A DNA stretch of 64,000 nt from an uncultured Duncaniella sp. (GTDB taxonomy: Bacteria; Bacteroidota; Bacteroidia; Bacteroidales; Muribaculaceae), in the NCBI GenBank assembly GCA_910577255.1, contig CAJTMH010000001.1, positions 310,001-374,000 on the forward strand. The letters are read 5' to 3'. How positions within the stretch are numbered: position 1 is the first letter of the stretch; each line of letters opens with the position of its first letter. Made by a program: the position numbers and the translations under genes. This document shows positions 53,114 through 63,459 of this stretch, in pieces. The notes below the pieces were generated by a model. It did not search any database, had not been told where the DNA came from, and was given only the letters and a program-made list of their open reading frames with translations.

Positions 53114-55162
53114 TTATTTCTTCTGGAGCAATTTTTTGAGCTTTGCAGGAGTCAAATCTTCAGGATACTGTTCGAAATTCAAACGCAGCGAGCACCCTTC
53201 GCGAAAACGGCTGCATCCAAAAGCTGTCTTTCCTTTCAGTATATGACCTTTTCCGCAAATCGGACATTCAACCTGCTCGAATTTCCTTACGGACGGAGTG
53301 CGTGGCTTCTTCGGTCCTTTTGGTTTCGCCTCCTTAGTCGTGAAGCCCTGTTCTTCGTCTCCCTTGTTGTCAACAAGAATTTTGGAATGCGAATTATCAC
53401 TCAGCACATTTATCACAATCTGATTGATCAGCTCCTTGAGCTCGGCTATAAATAAGCCGGCGGAATAGTCGCCTCGTTCAATTCGACGGAGTTTATTTTC
53501 CCATAAACCCGTCAGCTTCGCGCTTTTAAGCAATTCTTCATTAATCGTCTTAATCAAGTCGATGCCTGCTTGTGCAGCCATTATCGACTTACGCTGACGA
53601 TAGATGTATTTACGCTTGAATAGAGTTTCGATTATAGCGGCTCTTGTTGATGGACGCCCTATTCCATTCTCCTTCATGGCTTCTCTAAGCTGCTCATCGT
53701 CAACGGTTTTACCTGCTGATTCCATAGCGCGCAACAGAGTACCTTCGGTATAGTATTTAGGTGGTTGGGTGGTCTTTTTGAGCAGTGACGGCTCATGAGG
53801 TCCCGACTCCCCTACTCTGAATTCAGGAAGTATCTTGTCCTCATCACCAGTCTCATCGGCAACCGTCTGATTAGCAGTTGATTCAAATACTTTTCTCCAG
53901 CCTTGATCTGTTATGACTTTTCCGTTAGCTTTGAATGAGACCTTGTCAACATCACCCAGTACGGTCGTGGCAAGGAACTGACAATCAGGATAAAAAGCAG
54001 CTATGAATCGCAGAGCTATGAGATGATACATCTTGCGCTCGTCGCCCACTAATACAGCAGGCGATTGTCCGGTCGGGATAATGGCATGGTGATCAGTTAC
54101 TTTAGTGTTGTCAAACACTTTTTTGCTCTTAGGCAGTTTCCCGGCAAGCACAGGTTGCGTCAATGTCGCGTAAGGGGTCATCTGCTTAAGGATCCCCGGA
54201 ACTTTAGGATATATATCCTCACTGAGATATGTGGTGTCGACACGAGGATATGTGGTAACTTTCTTCTCATATAGCGATTGGATAAGCCTGAGAGTCTCGT
54301 CGGCTGTCCATCCCCATTTCTTGTTACATTCCACCTGCAGCGATGTCAGGTCAAATAAGCGCGGGGGTGCTTCGCGCCCCTTTTTCTCCTGCACATCTTT
54401 AATCACCATGGGGTAATCCTTGATGGCTTCCATTGAGGCATTAGCCTCCTCCACATTCTTAAAGCGGCCGGCAGTTGCATTAAACACGGCACCTCGATAG
54501 AGAGTCTTTAGCTCCCAAAAATCCTCAGGCTTGAAATTCTCAATTTCAAAATGACGTTGCACAATCAGGGCAAGTGTCGGAGTCTGGACACGGCCTATTG
54601 ACAGCACGTTTCCTGGCGAGGAATATTTCAACGAATAAAGGCGCGTGCCGTTCATGCCGAGAATCCAGTCACCGATGGCACGTGAAAGCCCGGCATAGTA
54701 CAGATTATCGAAATCCTTTTCAGGCTGAAGTTTACTGAACCCTTCTCTGATTGCCTCGTCAGTCAACGAGGATATCCACAGACGTTTAACCGGGCATTTT
54801 ACTCCGGCCTTCTGCATAACCCATCGTTGGATCAGCTCACCTTCCTGCCCGGCATCACCACAGTTTATCACCTCGTCGGCCTGGCCTATCAGATGTTCGA
54901 TTACATGAAACTGGCGTTCTATGCCGGCATCATGAATCACTTTTATGCCAAATTTTTCAGGAATCATCGGGAGCACACTTAATGCCCAGCGTTTCCATCG
55001 TTCGGTGTAATCGCCTGGCTCTTTAAGGGTACATAGATGGCCGAAGGTCCAGGTGACAACATAGTCTCCTCCTTCGAAAAAACCGTCGCGCTTCACATTG
55101 GCGCCGACGATTTCCGCTATATCTTTCGCTACACTTGGTTTCTCAGTGATACAGAGCTTCAT
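53114..55162 (-). CDS. topB: DNA topoisomerase III
   Basis: 682 residues, type IA. TOPRIM domain with E7 and the DAGQEGE motif (103-109), the SIGRVQTPTLALI block, catalytic tyrosine Y305 in TTYPRVDTTYL and GRPSTRAAIIETL. A C-terminal zinc-ribbon (CPICGKGHILKGKTAFGC) follows. It unlinks single-stranded DNA, acting in replication and recombination. It is a chromosomal-type copy by context: no conjugation genes are nearby. Its start overlaps the stop of the upstream small exported protein by 4 bases. Confidence 0.94.
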   Translation of the reverse strand: MKLCITEKPSVAKDIAEIVGANVKRDGFFEGGDYVVTWTFGHLCTLKEPGDYTERWKRWALSVLPMIPEKFGIKVIHDAGIERQFHVIEHLIGQADEVINCGDAGQEGELIQRWVMQKAGVKCPVKRLWISSLTDEAIREGFSKLQPEKDFDNLYYAGLSRAIGDWILGMNGTRLYSLKYSSPGNVLSIGRVQTPTLALIVQRHFEIENFKPEDFWELKTLYRGAVFNATAGRFKNVEEANASMEAIKDYPMVIKDVQEKKGREAPPRLFDLTSLQVECNKKWGWTADETLRLIQSLYEKKVTTYPRVDTTYLSEDIYPKVPGILKQMTPYATLTQPVLAGKLPKSKKVFDNTKVTDHHAIIPTGQSPAVLVGDERKMYHLIALRFIAAFYPDCQFLATTVLGDVDKVSFKANGKVITDQGWRKVFESTANQTVADETGDEDKILPEFRVGESGPHEPSLLKKTTQPPKYYTEGTLLRAMESAGKTVDDEQLREAMKENGIGRPSTRAAIIETLFKRKYIYRQRKSIMAAQAGIDLIKTINEELLKSAKLTGLWENKLRRIERGDYSAGLFIAELKELINQIVINVLSDNSHSKILVDNKGDEEQGFTTKEAKPKGPKKPRTPSVRKFEQVECPICGKGHILKGKTAFGCSRFREGCSLRLNFEQYPEDLTPAKLKKLLQKK

Positions 55163-55572
55163 TTGCGTTTCTTGGCTGCGCTGACAGTCATCACAGTGGT
55201 TGATTGGCCATGAGCAGTGTCAAAGAGCAGCTTTGCCTCCTTTAATGTTTTCAAGGCAGGGAAATCAATCTCGATTGGTATCATACCGTCATCTTCCCAC
55301 TGGAAGTAACGCTTGAAATCAACCCCGTCAATATCAGTAGCGCCACTTACCGTTCCGGAGCCCAACAACTGTATGTTGTCAATGCGTCCCGAAGTGTGAG
55401 GACGTCCGATAAGTTTGCCATACACACGCGTCAAATCAGGACGGTAATCAACACTGTCGACCTGAAAAGTCAACGTGTTGTCGCTTTGAGAAGCATAATT
55501 ACGCACCACCTTTGCCTGTGATGAAATGAGTGTGACGGCTGCGATCGCTGCACTTAAAATAATTCTTTTCAT
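55159..55572 (-). CDS. Small exported protein of unknown function, coupled to topB
   Basis: 137 residues. A signal peptide (about 1-20, MKRIILSAAIAAVTLISSQA) precedes a ~115-residue beta-rich domain with a basic tail (AAKKRK). The protein reads like a small immunoglobulin-like or jelly-roll fold (LTFQVDSVDYRPDLTRVYGKLIGRPH), including the phrase VYGKLIGRPHTSGRIDNIQL, but I recognise no named family. It sits 64 bases after the thioredoxin-fold gene and its stop overlaps the topB start (ATGA). Confidence 0.75.
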   Translation of the reverse strand: MKRIILSAAIAAVTLISSQAKVVRNYASQSDNTLTFQVDSVDYRPDLTRVYGKLIGRPHTSGRIDNIQLLGSGTVSGATDIDGVDFKRYFQWEDDGMIPIEIDFPALKTLKEAKLLFDTAHGQSTTVMTVSAAKKRK

Positions 55573-55636
55573 GATGAATATTACTGCAAATTTAGGGAGA
55601 ATTTTTCATTTTACCAACTTCTCATCCTGCTCTGCC

Positions 55637-56134
55637 CTACTTTTGGGCAAGATAGGATTCAAGAGTTTTTACTGAGGGATTGACTGCCACTATCTTACCT
55701 TGCGGGTCGACAAGATAGGATGAAAAACCTTGCTCCAGACGGTAGTCGGCGCGCAGATTTTTAGCTTTAGCTTCGTCAATATGGAACTGTGTCGATTCGT
55801 CAAGATTGTCCTTCTTTACTATCTCGCGGAAGAGTTTCTTGTTCTCGTCGGTATTCACGGAGAAAAGGCGTAAACTATTGTCGTTCAAATCCTTTGAAAA
55901 CCGGTCATATTCACCGGCTGCTATACGTGACACTGCATTATTCGAGTCCCAGAAGTTAACCAGCACATACTTACCACGCAGACTATTGAGCGATATATGC
56001 GCCGAATCATTGTCAAGAGCTTCAATCTCGGGAGCGGTATAACCTTTTTCTGATTTAACCACGCGTTGAGAATATGCTGAGATCAGAAGCACCATGACAA
56101 CGAAGAATGCAATGTAACTCATTGTTTTCTTCAT
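55637..56134 (-). CDS. Thioredoxin-fold exported protein without active-site cysteines
   Basis: 165 residues from the ATG at 56134; the frame opens at 56182 but the first 16 residues do not match a signal peptide. An N-terminal anchor or signal (about 4-22) precedes an AhpC/TSA-TlpA-like domain: APEIEALDNDSAHISLNSLRGKYVLVNFWDS. The usual CxxC position reads WDSNNAVS and there is no cysteine anywhere in the protein, so it cannot do thiol exchange. It may be a periplasmic chaperone-like or binding domain. It follows tamL after a strong hairpin. Confidence 0.78.
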   Translation of the reverse strand: MKKTMSYIAFFVVMVLLISAYSQRVVKSEKGYTAPEIEALDNDSAHISLNSLRGKYVLVNFWDSNNAVSRIAAGEYDRFSKDLNDNSLRLFSVNTDENKKLFREIVKKDNLDESTQFHIDEAKAKNLRADYRLEQGFSSYLVDPQGKIVAVNPSVKTLESYLAQK

Positions 56135-56171
56135 AACATACTTGTTTAAGTCTATATAATATAAGACAATC

Positions 56172-56212
56172 GACCGCGCCAAAATGTTCTGTTGGACACT
56201 TTTGGCGCGGTC
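56172..56212 (-). terminator. 13-bp perfect hairpin between tamL and the thioredoxin-fold gene
   Basis: GACCGCGCCAAAA (56172-56184) pairs with TTTTGGCGCGGTC (56200-56212), loop of 15 bases. It lies 26 bases after the tamL stop. The tract after it on the minus strand is T-rich but mixed. Confidence 0.7.
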
Positions 56213-56238
56213 TCGTATGGTAAAATTGCTGAAACAGA

Positions 56239-58530
56239 TCAGAATGGGTAGCCGATGGCAAGATGGAAGGCAAGTGATTTCTTGAAGGATTCCATATTGT
56301 AGTAACCATGCTTGCCTGTTTCGTAGGGTGCGTGGATTCCAATGCCGAGGTCGCCGCGTATGACAAGCATAGAGATATCGAAACGTAGGCCGACTCCTGT
56401 TCCTAATGCGAGATCTTTGAAGAAACTTTTAGCCTGCAACTGTCCGCCGGGACGTGACGGTTCGTTTTTCAGGGTCCAAATATTTCCTGCATCAAGGAAT
56501 ACCGCTCCGTGCAACGGACCAAGTATCGGGAAGCGATATTCTGTATTGGCCAGGAAGATGAATGTACCTGTCTGGTCGAAATATCCGTTCACTTGGTCGG
56601 CGGGTGCCCTATATGAGCCCGGACCGATTGATCGGACTGTAAAAGCTCTCACAGAGTTGGCACCACCGCAGTAGAACTGCTCGCTGTAGGGTACTTGCGA
56701 TGAGTTGTCGTAAGCGTAGGCCGCACCAGTCCCCAGGCGGCTCACGAGCCAATGGTTGCCCCAAAGACGGTGGCCGTAGACAACCTGAGCATAGCCTTTG
56801 ACGAACTGTGAGAATGGAGTCTTGAAAAGAGTTTTTTCTCCCTTTTTCCCACAGAGTTCATAGATTGACCAAAAGATGTTGCCTGCTTCCTGGAGCGAGA
56901 ACTGGACATTAATGGTGTTGTTCCTGTTCATGGCACGGTCATAGACAAAGCTATATGACATCTGGGGGATGAACTGGCTCTGGAAGCTGAGAGCGATAGC
57001 CGGATTGGCATTCATGATTGAATCGAACACGGCAGTTGTGTTCTGGAGCTTATTGTAAGTAAGCTTGAACAGAGTGAACGTGTTTGATATATACTTCGAC
57101 GATTGCCAGTCATAGGCAATTCCCATGTTGAATTGCGCAAGTTTGAAATAATGCGGACGGTTGAGCACATCGGCCCCCAACGACAGACGAGTCCAGCTCA
57201 CGTCTCTGCGTAGACGCGGGATAAATCGTGGAGCCAATAGTCTCGGGAATGCCAATGTGGCGTTCAATCCGGCTTCATAGGAGTTGAACACCGAGCTTTT
57301 CTTTCCGGCACCGGTCTGCCACTCGTATGAGCCGGTAAGTGACAGCGTAAGCAGCTCTCCCCCACCGAAAAGATTTCGGTTTGTAAGGCCGAGTGTGATA
57401 CCCGGGCCGAGGTAAGAGTTGGATTTTGAGGCTACGTTGGCTTCTATTGAGGCTTCGAGCGGTTTGTCGTAAGTACACTCTATCATCACATTCAGCAGAT
57501 GTTCGTCGCGGTGAACAGTGTCGGGTGCAACATCAATATTGATACTGTTGAATATTCCCAGGCGTGACAATCTTGCCTGTGTGTTGTTCATCTGGCGCAC
57601 AGAGAACGTGCGACCTTCGCGAAATGCGATGCACGAGGGTATAAGACCGTCGCGTAGGCGTGAGGGCAGATATCTGATGATAGTGCCACGGTTGGTTTCC
57701 ACAGTGTCAGGCGTGCCTCCACCTTTGTTGCGGTAAATATAAGTGGTGATTTCCCCTGTGCGGTATCGTGCAAGCGCCCTCGGCTGTACATTGTCGGCGA
57801 TATCCATCTTGATTGCAATCTTACCGGGCACTATGGTGCTGTCGGCAAGATACTGGATATAATCAGGCTTGAAGAAGTAATACCCTCTGTTTCTCACCAC
57901 ATTGGCAATATCGACACGGAGCACGGCAAGGGAGTCGACTGAATATCGTGAACCGGTTTTGAAGTAGCTCGAACGCTTTGCCACCGAATCAATGATGTGA
58001 TAGAGGTGGGTAGTGTCAGGCAGAAGGATGATTGAGTCAAGCATATAAGGTTGGCCGGTCCTCACAGTGTAAAGGATCGATGCTTTTTTCTTGTTCTTTT
58101 TCTGTACCAGTTCGTAGCTTGAAGTGCCTGAGAAATATCCGTTATTGTCAAGGATCTCGTCAAGCATGTGGATCCGCACCTCAGGGCGGACTTCGCTGAC
58201 GAGCACCGGATCGGACGCAAGTTTATTATAAATCCAGTGTTTGAAACCCTTAGGCGGATTGGGCCAATGATTGTAGACCCATAGCCCTAATGGGAATGGA
58301 TAACGTATGGAGGCTGACCCCAGGAGGGAGTTGTTGGGCTTCACCGACACAGCTTCAGTTAGCGATGACTTCACATCATCGGGGAACTTCTCTGCTCCCG
58401 GTGTCTGCACATCCACCCCTTTGAGACCGGTATAGAGTATGTCGTCCTTACCGAGCCGAGATGTCGTGGAACATGCTGCCAGCAATATCCCGGCAGAAAT
58501 ATATGCGAGTAATTTCTTTAATGTGTTCAT
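56239..58530 (-). CDS. tamL: TamL: lipoprotein TamA-type outer-membrane assembly factor
   Basis: 763 residues. The signal peptide ends in a lipobox LLAAC with C20, so it is a lipoprotein, the hallmark of the Bacteroidota TamL variant of TamA. POTRA-like repeats follow (about 110-360), then a C-terminal Omp85 barrel (about 375-763) ending in phenylalanine; the barrel carries the family's GGANSVRAFTVRSIGPG segment. With TamB it forms a complex that helps insert certain outer-membrane proteins or move lipids between membranes. It lies 54 bases downstream of tamB. Confidence 0.9.
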   Translation of the reverse strand: MNTLKKLLAYISAGILLAACSTTSRLGKDDILYTGLKGVDVQTPGAEKFPDDVKSSLTEAVSVKPNNSLLGSASIRYPFPLGLWVYNHWPNPPKGFKHWIYNKLASDPVLVSEVRPEVRIHMLDEILDNNGYFSGTSSYELVQKKNKKKASILYTVRTGQPYMLDSIILLPDTTHLYHIIDSVAKRSSYFKTGSRYSVDSLAVLRVDIANVVRNRGYYFFKPDYIQYLADSTIVPGKIAIKMDIADNVQPRALARYRTGEITTYIYRNKGGGTPDTVETNRGTIIRYLPSRLRDGLIPSCIAFREGRTFSVRQMNNTQARLSRLGIFNSINIDVAPDTVHRDEHLLNVMIECTYDKPLEASIEANVASKSNSYLGPGITLGLTNRNLFGGGELLTLSLTGSYEWQTGAGKKSSVFNSYEAGLNATLAFPRLLAPRFIPRLRRDVSWTRLSLGADVLNRPHYFKLAQFNMGIAYDWQSSKYISNTFTLFKLTYNKLQNTTAVFDSIMNANPAIALSFQSQFIPQMSYSFVYDRAMNRNNTINVQFSLQEAGNIFWSIYELCGKKGEKTLFKTPFSQFVKGYAQVVYGHRLWGNHWLVSRLGTGAAYAYDNSSQVPYSEQFYCGGANSVRAFTVRSIGPGSYRAPADQVNGYFDQTGTFIFLANTEYRFPILGPLHGAVFLDAGNIWTLKNEPSRPGGQLQAKSFFKDLALGTGVGLRFDISMLVIRGDLGIGIHAPYETGKHGYYNMESFKKSLAFHLAIGYPF

Positions 58531-58584
58531 TATATGAAATGCTTGCTTATGTTCGGATAAAATGTGTTTTTATCGGCGCGATGG

Positions 58585-61500
58585 TTAATCCCTGCGTATG
58601 CCGAAGAGTTCCCAGAGAGAATTGAGTTTGCGTTTGAGCACGAAGCCCACACCGGTCTGTGTGATTTCGCCCTCGAGAATACTCTCATATCCTGTGTGAC
58701 GGAAAATCTTCACATACATTGAGCCTGATTGATTGAGCATGTATTCAAAAGATATGTCATTGATCAGATTCTGCGAGAAGTTCTCGTCGGTGTCGGCATC
58801 GGTCGAGTAGTTTCCGCCAACCACAATCTTGAAGCGGTCGTTGAACAGTGTCTTTGACACACGGTAACTATAAGACGTCGTTGTAGATGTCGATCCCTGA
58901 TATGTCTTGTCATACTGATCTATGCCAAACGAGATGTCTACGCCACGGATATTGTTGGCCGCCCATGTGTTAAGCTGAGATGTCAGGAATGAATAGAGAG
59001 GATTGCCGCCAAGTTTGGCAGTAGCCTTTGTCTCCGCTCCTGAATAGACATTATAGAGCAGAAGGTTCATGGCCTGGTTGGCGCGCTGTTCAGCCGACAT
59101 GGAGGCCAATTCATTCTGTACTGTTATATCATCATCGGTCGAGAGGTCAAACGCCACATTCATATTCTCAAGCGTGTTGGTCACCGATAAAGCCACGTCG
59201 AAGTTTACAAGGCGGGAATTCTGTCCGCTCTGAGTAACATTGGCTTTCATCTGGTCCACAGCATGGATGTTAAGTATGGGATTCAACATGTCACCGTTGA
59301 AGGCCACGTATGAACCTTCCTGGAACACGAAGTTCTTTTCGCTCATGAACGGCGGTGTGTATCTTACGAACCCTTCGTCGATGTTAATACGTCCGGTTAC
59401 ACGGTCACCGTTAAGTGCCGACATCGTATATGTGAGGTCGCCCGACGGCTGCAAGTGTACACGGTTCTTGCCATTGGTTGAAAGGTCGACGTTGATGGCA
59501 CACCCCTCATTAAGATGGAGCTGGGCCTCAAGATTGAGAGCCATGGATGTGGAGACTATTGAATCGGCATTGGCCATCTGGAGCGTGTCGTTGAACTGTA
59601 CGAAGTGCACCATATCGTCAGTGCTTTGCGAGGTCAAGGTCTGTTCTGACTGCGATAGCACATAGGTGACATTGGTTGCCGGCAGAAGTGAGACATTGGC
59701 ATCCACATTCAATAATTCCATATTCCCTTTGGCAGTCGCGTCAAGATCGAGGAATGCTTTGCCATAGATGTCAGCACCTCTTGCACGGTCGCTCTTCACC
59801 ACCTGAATGTTGCGGGCGCTGAGACCTAAGTCCAAACCGATGTTTGAAAGAGCTCGTGCATCCACATTGCCATTAACCACCAATGGATTTTCGTTACATC
59901 CAAAAATCTCGAAATCATTGAAGTTGACAATATTGCTATCCACCGGAATCTTTTCGTCAGAGAATGAGAACGAAGTGCCGAGCATTGCTACTTTCACAGC
60001 GGTGGAGTCAAAGTTTATCGAACCGTTAAAAATCGGATGGGCCATGTCGCCGGTGATTTTCATCTCACCGTTAAGCATACCTGAAAGTGAGGCCATACCT
60101 TGTGGGATAAACGGATTCACCACACGTAATGGGAAATGTATCATCTGGAAGTCAAGGAGGAATGGATTGCCGGCAGTACTGTCGTTGAGCACACCAGATG
60201 CGGTTATTGTCTTGACTGAATCAACCATCAGGGCCACGTTAGCCATGAGTTTGCCACCGGGAGAGTTTGCCACATCGACATCAAGTCCGAATGTGCCTAC
60301 CCTGTCACGACCGTAATACAGATCGTCGAGTCCCACTGTTCCCTTTCCTGTCAGCACATTATCATCGTAACGGAAACGCAGGTTGGCGGAGAGGTCCCCC
60401 TTGACCGGGGGAGCGAACGGATTGATCGACAACCAGTCCTGCAGGTGTATCTGAGATATCTGTAACACCACATCTTCTTGAGCCGTGGCATGGTCGTGGT
60501 GATGCTCACCTATTGAGTCGGTCATCATGGGATGTTCTGTGAAGAGTTTCACGAAACTCTTGTCGCCAGTAAGTTCCAGATTGGCATCAATATGTTTGGT
60601 CATCAGGTCAAAACTGATGAAATTATCCTCATTAAGTGTCCAAGGTTTGTATGCAATAGTTGGTTTTAGCGGAACGAGTTTCACTGTCACGACGCTATCC
60701 TCCAGCATGGCGGAAAGGCCGATATTGAAACCGGTTTCACCCTTGATATTTTCTTGTTTCATGAACGCGGACAACCTGTTGAACCCTACGAATCCGTTGA
60801 GTCCCACATGTGCGAAATCGTCAAAAGTGCCCGGACGGTTGTCTACCATGGCGCGATAGATCAGATAATCGCCGTGCTGGATGGCATTGAAGGTGATGGT
60901 ATCAAGGCGTGTCGACCCGGAAGCAAAACCGTTGAGCGCGAGATTAAGAGATATGAGCGAATCATTATGCACTGATGCAAGGAAGCGGTTGAAGTTTATG
61001 CCCGAAGCATCGCGCAGATAATCGGAAGCGACATTTGAGCGCCCCATTTCCAGAAGCATATCCATTCGTGGGAATGCCTGATGGAGACGATCAACATTTA
61101 TGCGCATGCTGTCAACCTCGGAGTTCACCTCGTTCATCCCTGCCGTGATGGCATCCATAAATGTGAAAATAGATGTGTGTGAACGAAGTTTCAGGCTAAG
61201 GTCACCATTGGCGAGATTTGCTCTCAGGAGCGAGTCGGCAGAGGCAACTTCAAGTGAGATGGGCGACGGAGATGCAATCTTCACACCAGGCAACTCCCAT
61301 TTCAAATTCGAAATATCAGCATTGGCATCAAGCGAATTATCAGCTATGTTGAACCATCCGTTAGTGGAAAGCTGCATTGCGCCATTATTGACTGTATCGG
61401 TTAGATGAAGCGCGTAGAGATTGAGATTGCGCAAATCGCCGGTAACGTCCCAGATGATGCTGTCACCGTCAAGCTGTGCATCGAAATCGGCCGACAAGTT

Positions 61501-63318
61501 GGCATCAGCGTTAAGACTTGTCAATTTGCCTTTGGCGTTGCCGTCATGCAGAGATGCTGTGAGAATGATGTCCTGATAAGGTTCTTTGTTATAAACCACA
61601 CTCTTCAGGTTCACGTCAGCATCAATGTAGGTTGATTTTGACATGGGATTATATCCCTTGCCATCCACTTTGAGATTAGCCGTCAGACGTCCAACACCAT
61701 ATTCAGGCACAAACGCGTCCACCGGGAAATCATCGAGCCTGAGGGTGGCGCTGTAATCTTCCCTCTTCGCATTCCATCTGCCGGCGGCGGCGAGCTCGCC
61801 ACCGCGTGTAGTCACATTTAGATCGCCTGATACATTCCCTGGCATATAGTCAACGGTACCGTCAAGCGCAAGTGCCGGCACACTCTTGATAGGCAGGAAC
61901 GAGAATTGACGGTCAGTGACTGAGGCCAACCGACCGTTGAGCGACATCTCGCCCCCTATTTTGTCTGGATTGAATGGATTTGAGACCTCACCTTGCGCTG
62001 CCAGACGGAAAATGTCGGGCATATTGAGATTCAGGCTGTATATGTTGAGCAATCCACTTGTTCCGTCAACATCGGCCTCAAGCGAAAGCGGACGCATAGG
62101 AGCCAGCATGGCACGCATGTCGGGGAAGGCCATGACAACTTCCGCCGGATCTATTCGTCCGGCCCCTTTGAGACTGAGAGGAAGATTGGCATCGGTCATA
62201 AGATCTCCCATCCCCATCTCGGCCGAGAGCCGGAGTGATGATTTAAGTGTCTCGATGTCGAAGTCTGACACTTTCATCGACTTTTCGTCCATGCTGAAAA
62301 GTCCGTCGGCATATAGCATCAGTCCACACCGCTCTTTAGCTGTGAATTTTTTCAACGGCACTCTGATTGAAGTTCCTCGGTTATAAAAAGAGTCTATCTC
62401 AATCTCAATGTCTGAGCCGCTGATATAACTTGCATCGAATCCTGGAGCCGGTTTGACTCCTTTCTGTGCATACAATGCACCGCGCGCCGTGAGCCGCAGC
62501 GTGTCGGCGGTTATCGTCCACATCTCACCTGCTGATGAGGATGAAACAGAGTCGGCGGCAGTTGCGGTGGCGTCACCGGTCGATGCTGGATAGATATATC
62601 TGGCAGATACGCTGTCAATCTTCAGACTTCGGCCATTGATGCGGTGCCTGGCCATATCTACGATAGCCTCACACAACGTGGCGTCACCGATATGGCAGTC
62701 AAGTGTGTCGATAATCGGCAGCATCTCCATGGAATACGTCACATCCTGCATTCTTATGAATCCTGCATGTATATTCCATGGGGTGGACGGTGTCGTATCA
62801 GTGGGCGTGGGAGTTGTGTCGTTGAGCATACGCAGTCTGACATTGGCTCCGTTTATTTCGCCTCGCGAGAGGTCAATGGTACCATTCTTAAGATTGATGT
62901 CTGTGCCGTCAATGTCGGCCATCGCAATCCGAGCACGAAGCCAAAGCACTGAGTCGCGGTTGCCCATCTGGTAAAATGCAGAATCGAGCCGAGCACCTGC
63001 CACGTCAACTTGACCTTTGAAAAGAGGCATGAGCTTTACATCGACCGCGAGATGGCGTGATGTAAGCATGGTGTCACCATTTTCCTGAATCACGGTTGCA
63101 TCATCTACATGCAATTTCAGCGGAAATCCTAAACGCAGCTTGCCAATCTCCACTTTCATACCTGTCGATTTAGCCACCTGTGTCGTGGCCACTTTTACGG
63201 CAAAATCCTGTACGAAAGGAATGTAGAGTAGAACCGGTATTGCCATTATGACTAAAACCAATCCAAGTAAAGTCCAGAGGAAACCCCTCAATATTTTATG
63301 TCCCAGCTTCGGATTCAA
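58585..63318 (-). CDS. tamB: TamB inner-membrane/periplasmic translocation factor (DUF490)
   Basis: 1577 residues. An N-terminal anchor (about 12-35, GFLWTLLGLVLVIMAIPVLLY) precedes a very long beta-rich body with AsmA-like repeats and a C-terminal DUF490 domain (about 1180-1570) that ends LNSLWELFGIRRD. The family spans the periplasm and docks on TamA/TamL. The start is TTG at 63318; the frame upstream is closed by a stop after four more codons, and no ATG is available before residue 25. It is followed by tamL on the same strand. Together with the gene at 985-5580 this makes two TamB-type proteins in the window. Confidence 0.88.
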   Translation of the reverse strand: MNPKLGHKILRGFLWTLLGLVLVIMAIPVLLYIPFVQDFAVKVATTQVAKSTGMKVEIGKLRLGFPLKLHVDDATVIQENGDTMLTSRHLAVDVKLMPLFKGQVDVAGARLDSAFYQMGNRDSVLWLRARIAMADIDGTDINLKNGTIDLSRGEINGANVRLRMLNDTTPTPTDTTPSTPWNIHAGFIRMQDVTYSMEMLPIIDTLDCHIGDATLCEAIVDMARHRINGRSLKIDSVSARYIYPASTGDATATAADSVSSSSAGEMWTITADTLRLTARGALYAQKGVKPAPGFDASYISGSDIEIEIDSFYNRGTSIRVPLKKFTAKERCGLMLYADGLFSMDEKSMKVSDFDIETLKSSLRLSAEMGMGDLMTDANLPLSLKGAGRIDPAEVVMAFPDMRAMLAPMRPLSLEADVDGTSGLLNIYSLNLNMPDIFRLAAQGEVSNPFNPDKIGGEMSLNGRLASVTDRQFSFLPIKSVPALALDGTVDYMPGNVSGDLNVTTRGGELAAAGRWNAKREDYSATLRLDDFPVDAFVPEYGVGRLTANLKVDGKGYNPMSKSTYIDADVNLKSVVYNKEPYQDIILTASLHDGNAKGKLTSLNADANLSADFDAQLDGDSIIWDVTGDLRNLNLYALHLTDTVNNGAMQLSTNGWFNIADNSLDANADISNLKWELPGVKIASPSPISLEVASADSLLRANLANGDLSLKLRSHTSIFTFMDAITAGMNEVNSEVDSMRINVDRLHQAFPRMDMLLEMGRSNVASDYLRDASGINFNRFLASVHNDSLISLNLALNGFASGSTRLDTITFNAIQHGDYLIYRAMVDNRPGTFDDFAHVGLNGFVGFNRLSAFMKQENIKGETGFNIGLSAMLEDSVVTVKLVPLKPTIAYKPWTLNEDNFISFDLMTKHIDANLELTGDKSFVKLFTEHPMMTDSIGEHHHDHATAQEDVVLQISQIHLQDWLSINPFAPPVKGDLSANLRFRYDDNVLTGKGTVGLDDLYYGRDRVGTFGLDVDVANSPGGKLMANVALMVDSVKTITASGVLNDSTAGNPFLLDFQMIHFPLRVVNPFIPQGMASLSGMLNGEMKITGDMAHPIFNGSINFDSTAVKVAMLGTSFSFSDEKIPVDSNIVNFNDFEIFGCNENPLVVNGNVDARALSNIGLDLGLSARNIQVVKSDRARGADIYGKAFLDLDATAKGNMELLNVDANVSLLPATNVTYVLSQSEQTLTSQSTDDMVHFVQFNDTLQMANADSIVSTSMALNLEAQLHLNEGCAINVDLSTNGKNRVHLQPSGDLTYTMSALNGDRVTGRINIDEGFVRYTPPFMSEKNFVFQEGSYVAFNGDMLNPILNIHAVDQMKANVTQSGQNSRLVNFDVALSVTNTLENMNVAFDLSTDDDITVQNELASMSAEQRANQAMNLLLYNVYSGAETKATAKLGGNPLYSFLTSQLNTWAANNIRGVDISFGIDQYDKTYQGSTSTTTSYSYRVSKTLFNDRFKIVVGGNYSTDADTDENFSQNLINDISFEYMLNQSGSMYVKIFRHTGYESILEGEITQTGVGFVLKRKLNSLWELFGIRRD

Positions 63319-63406
63319 TGTGATGTAATTTTAAGAGGACGTTAAAAATAAATTCTAAAGCCAACCACAATCAGATGACATGGATACTGGCTCGAAATTA
63401 TAACCA

Positions 63407-63414
63407 CAAAATTA
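63407..63414 (-). promoter_or_regulatory. -7 box of tamB-tamL
   Basis: TAATTTTG on the minus strand, about 90 bases before the TTG start; weak -33 region. Confidence 0.5.
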
Positions 63415-63459
63415 CATCTTTTGTTTTAAAAACCTTTAAAATTTATAAAAATACGAATA

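Noticed and set aside
53114..55162. Reading topB as a sign of an integrative conjugative element
   Set aside because: TopB is common on Bacteroidota mobile elements, but no tra, mob, integrase or tet genes are nearby and the neighbours are housekeeping.
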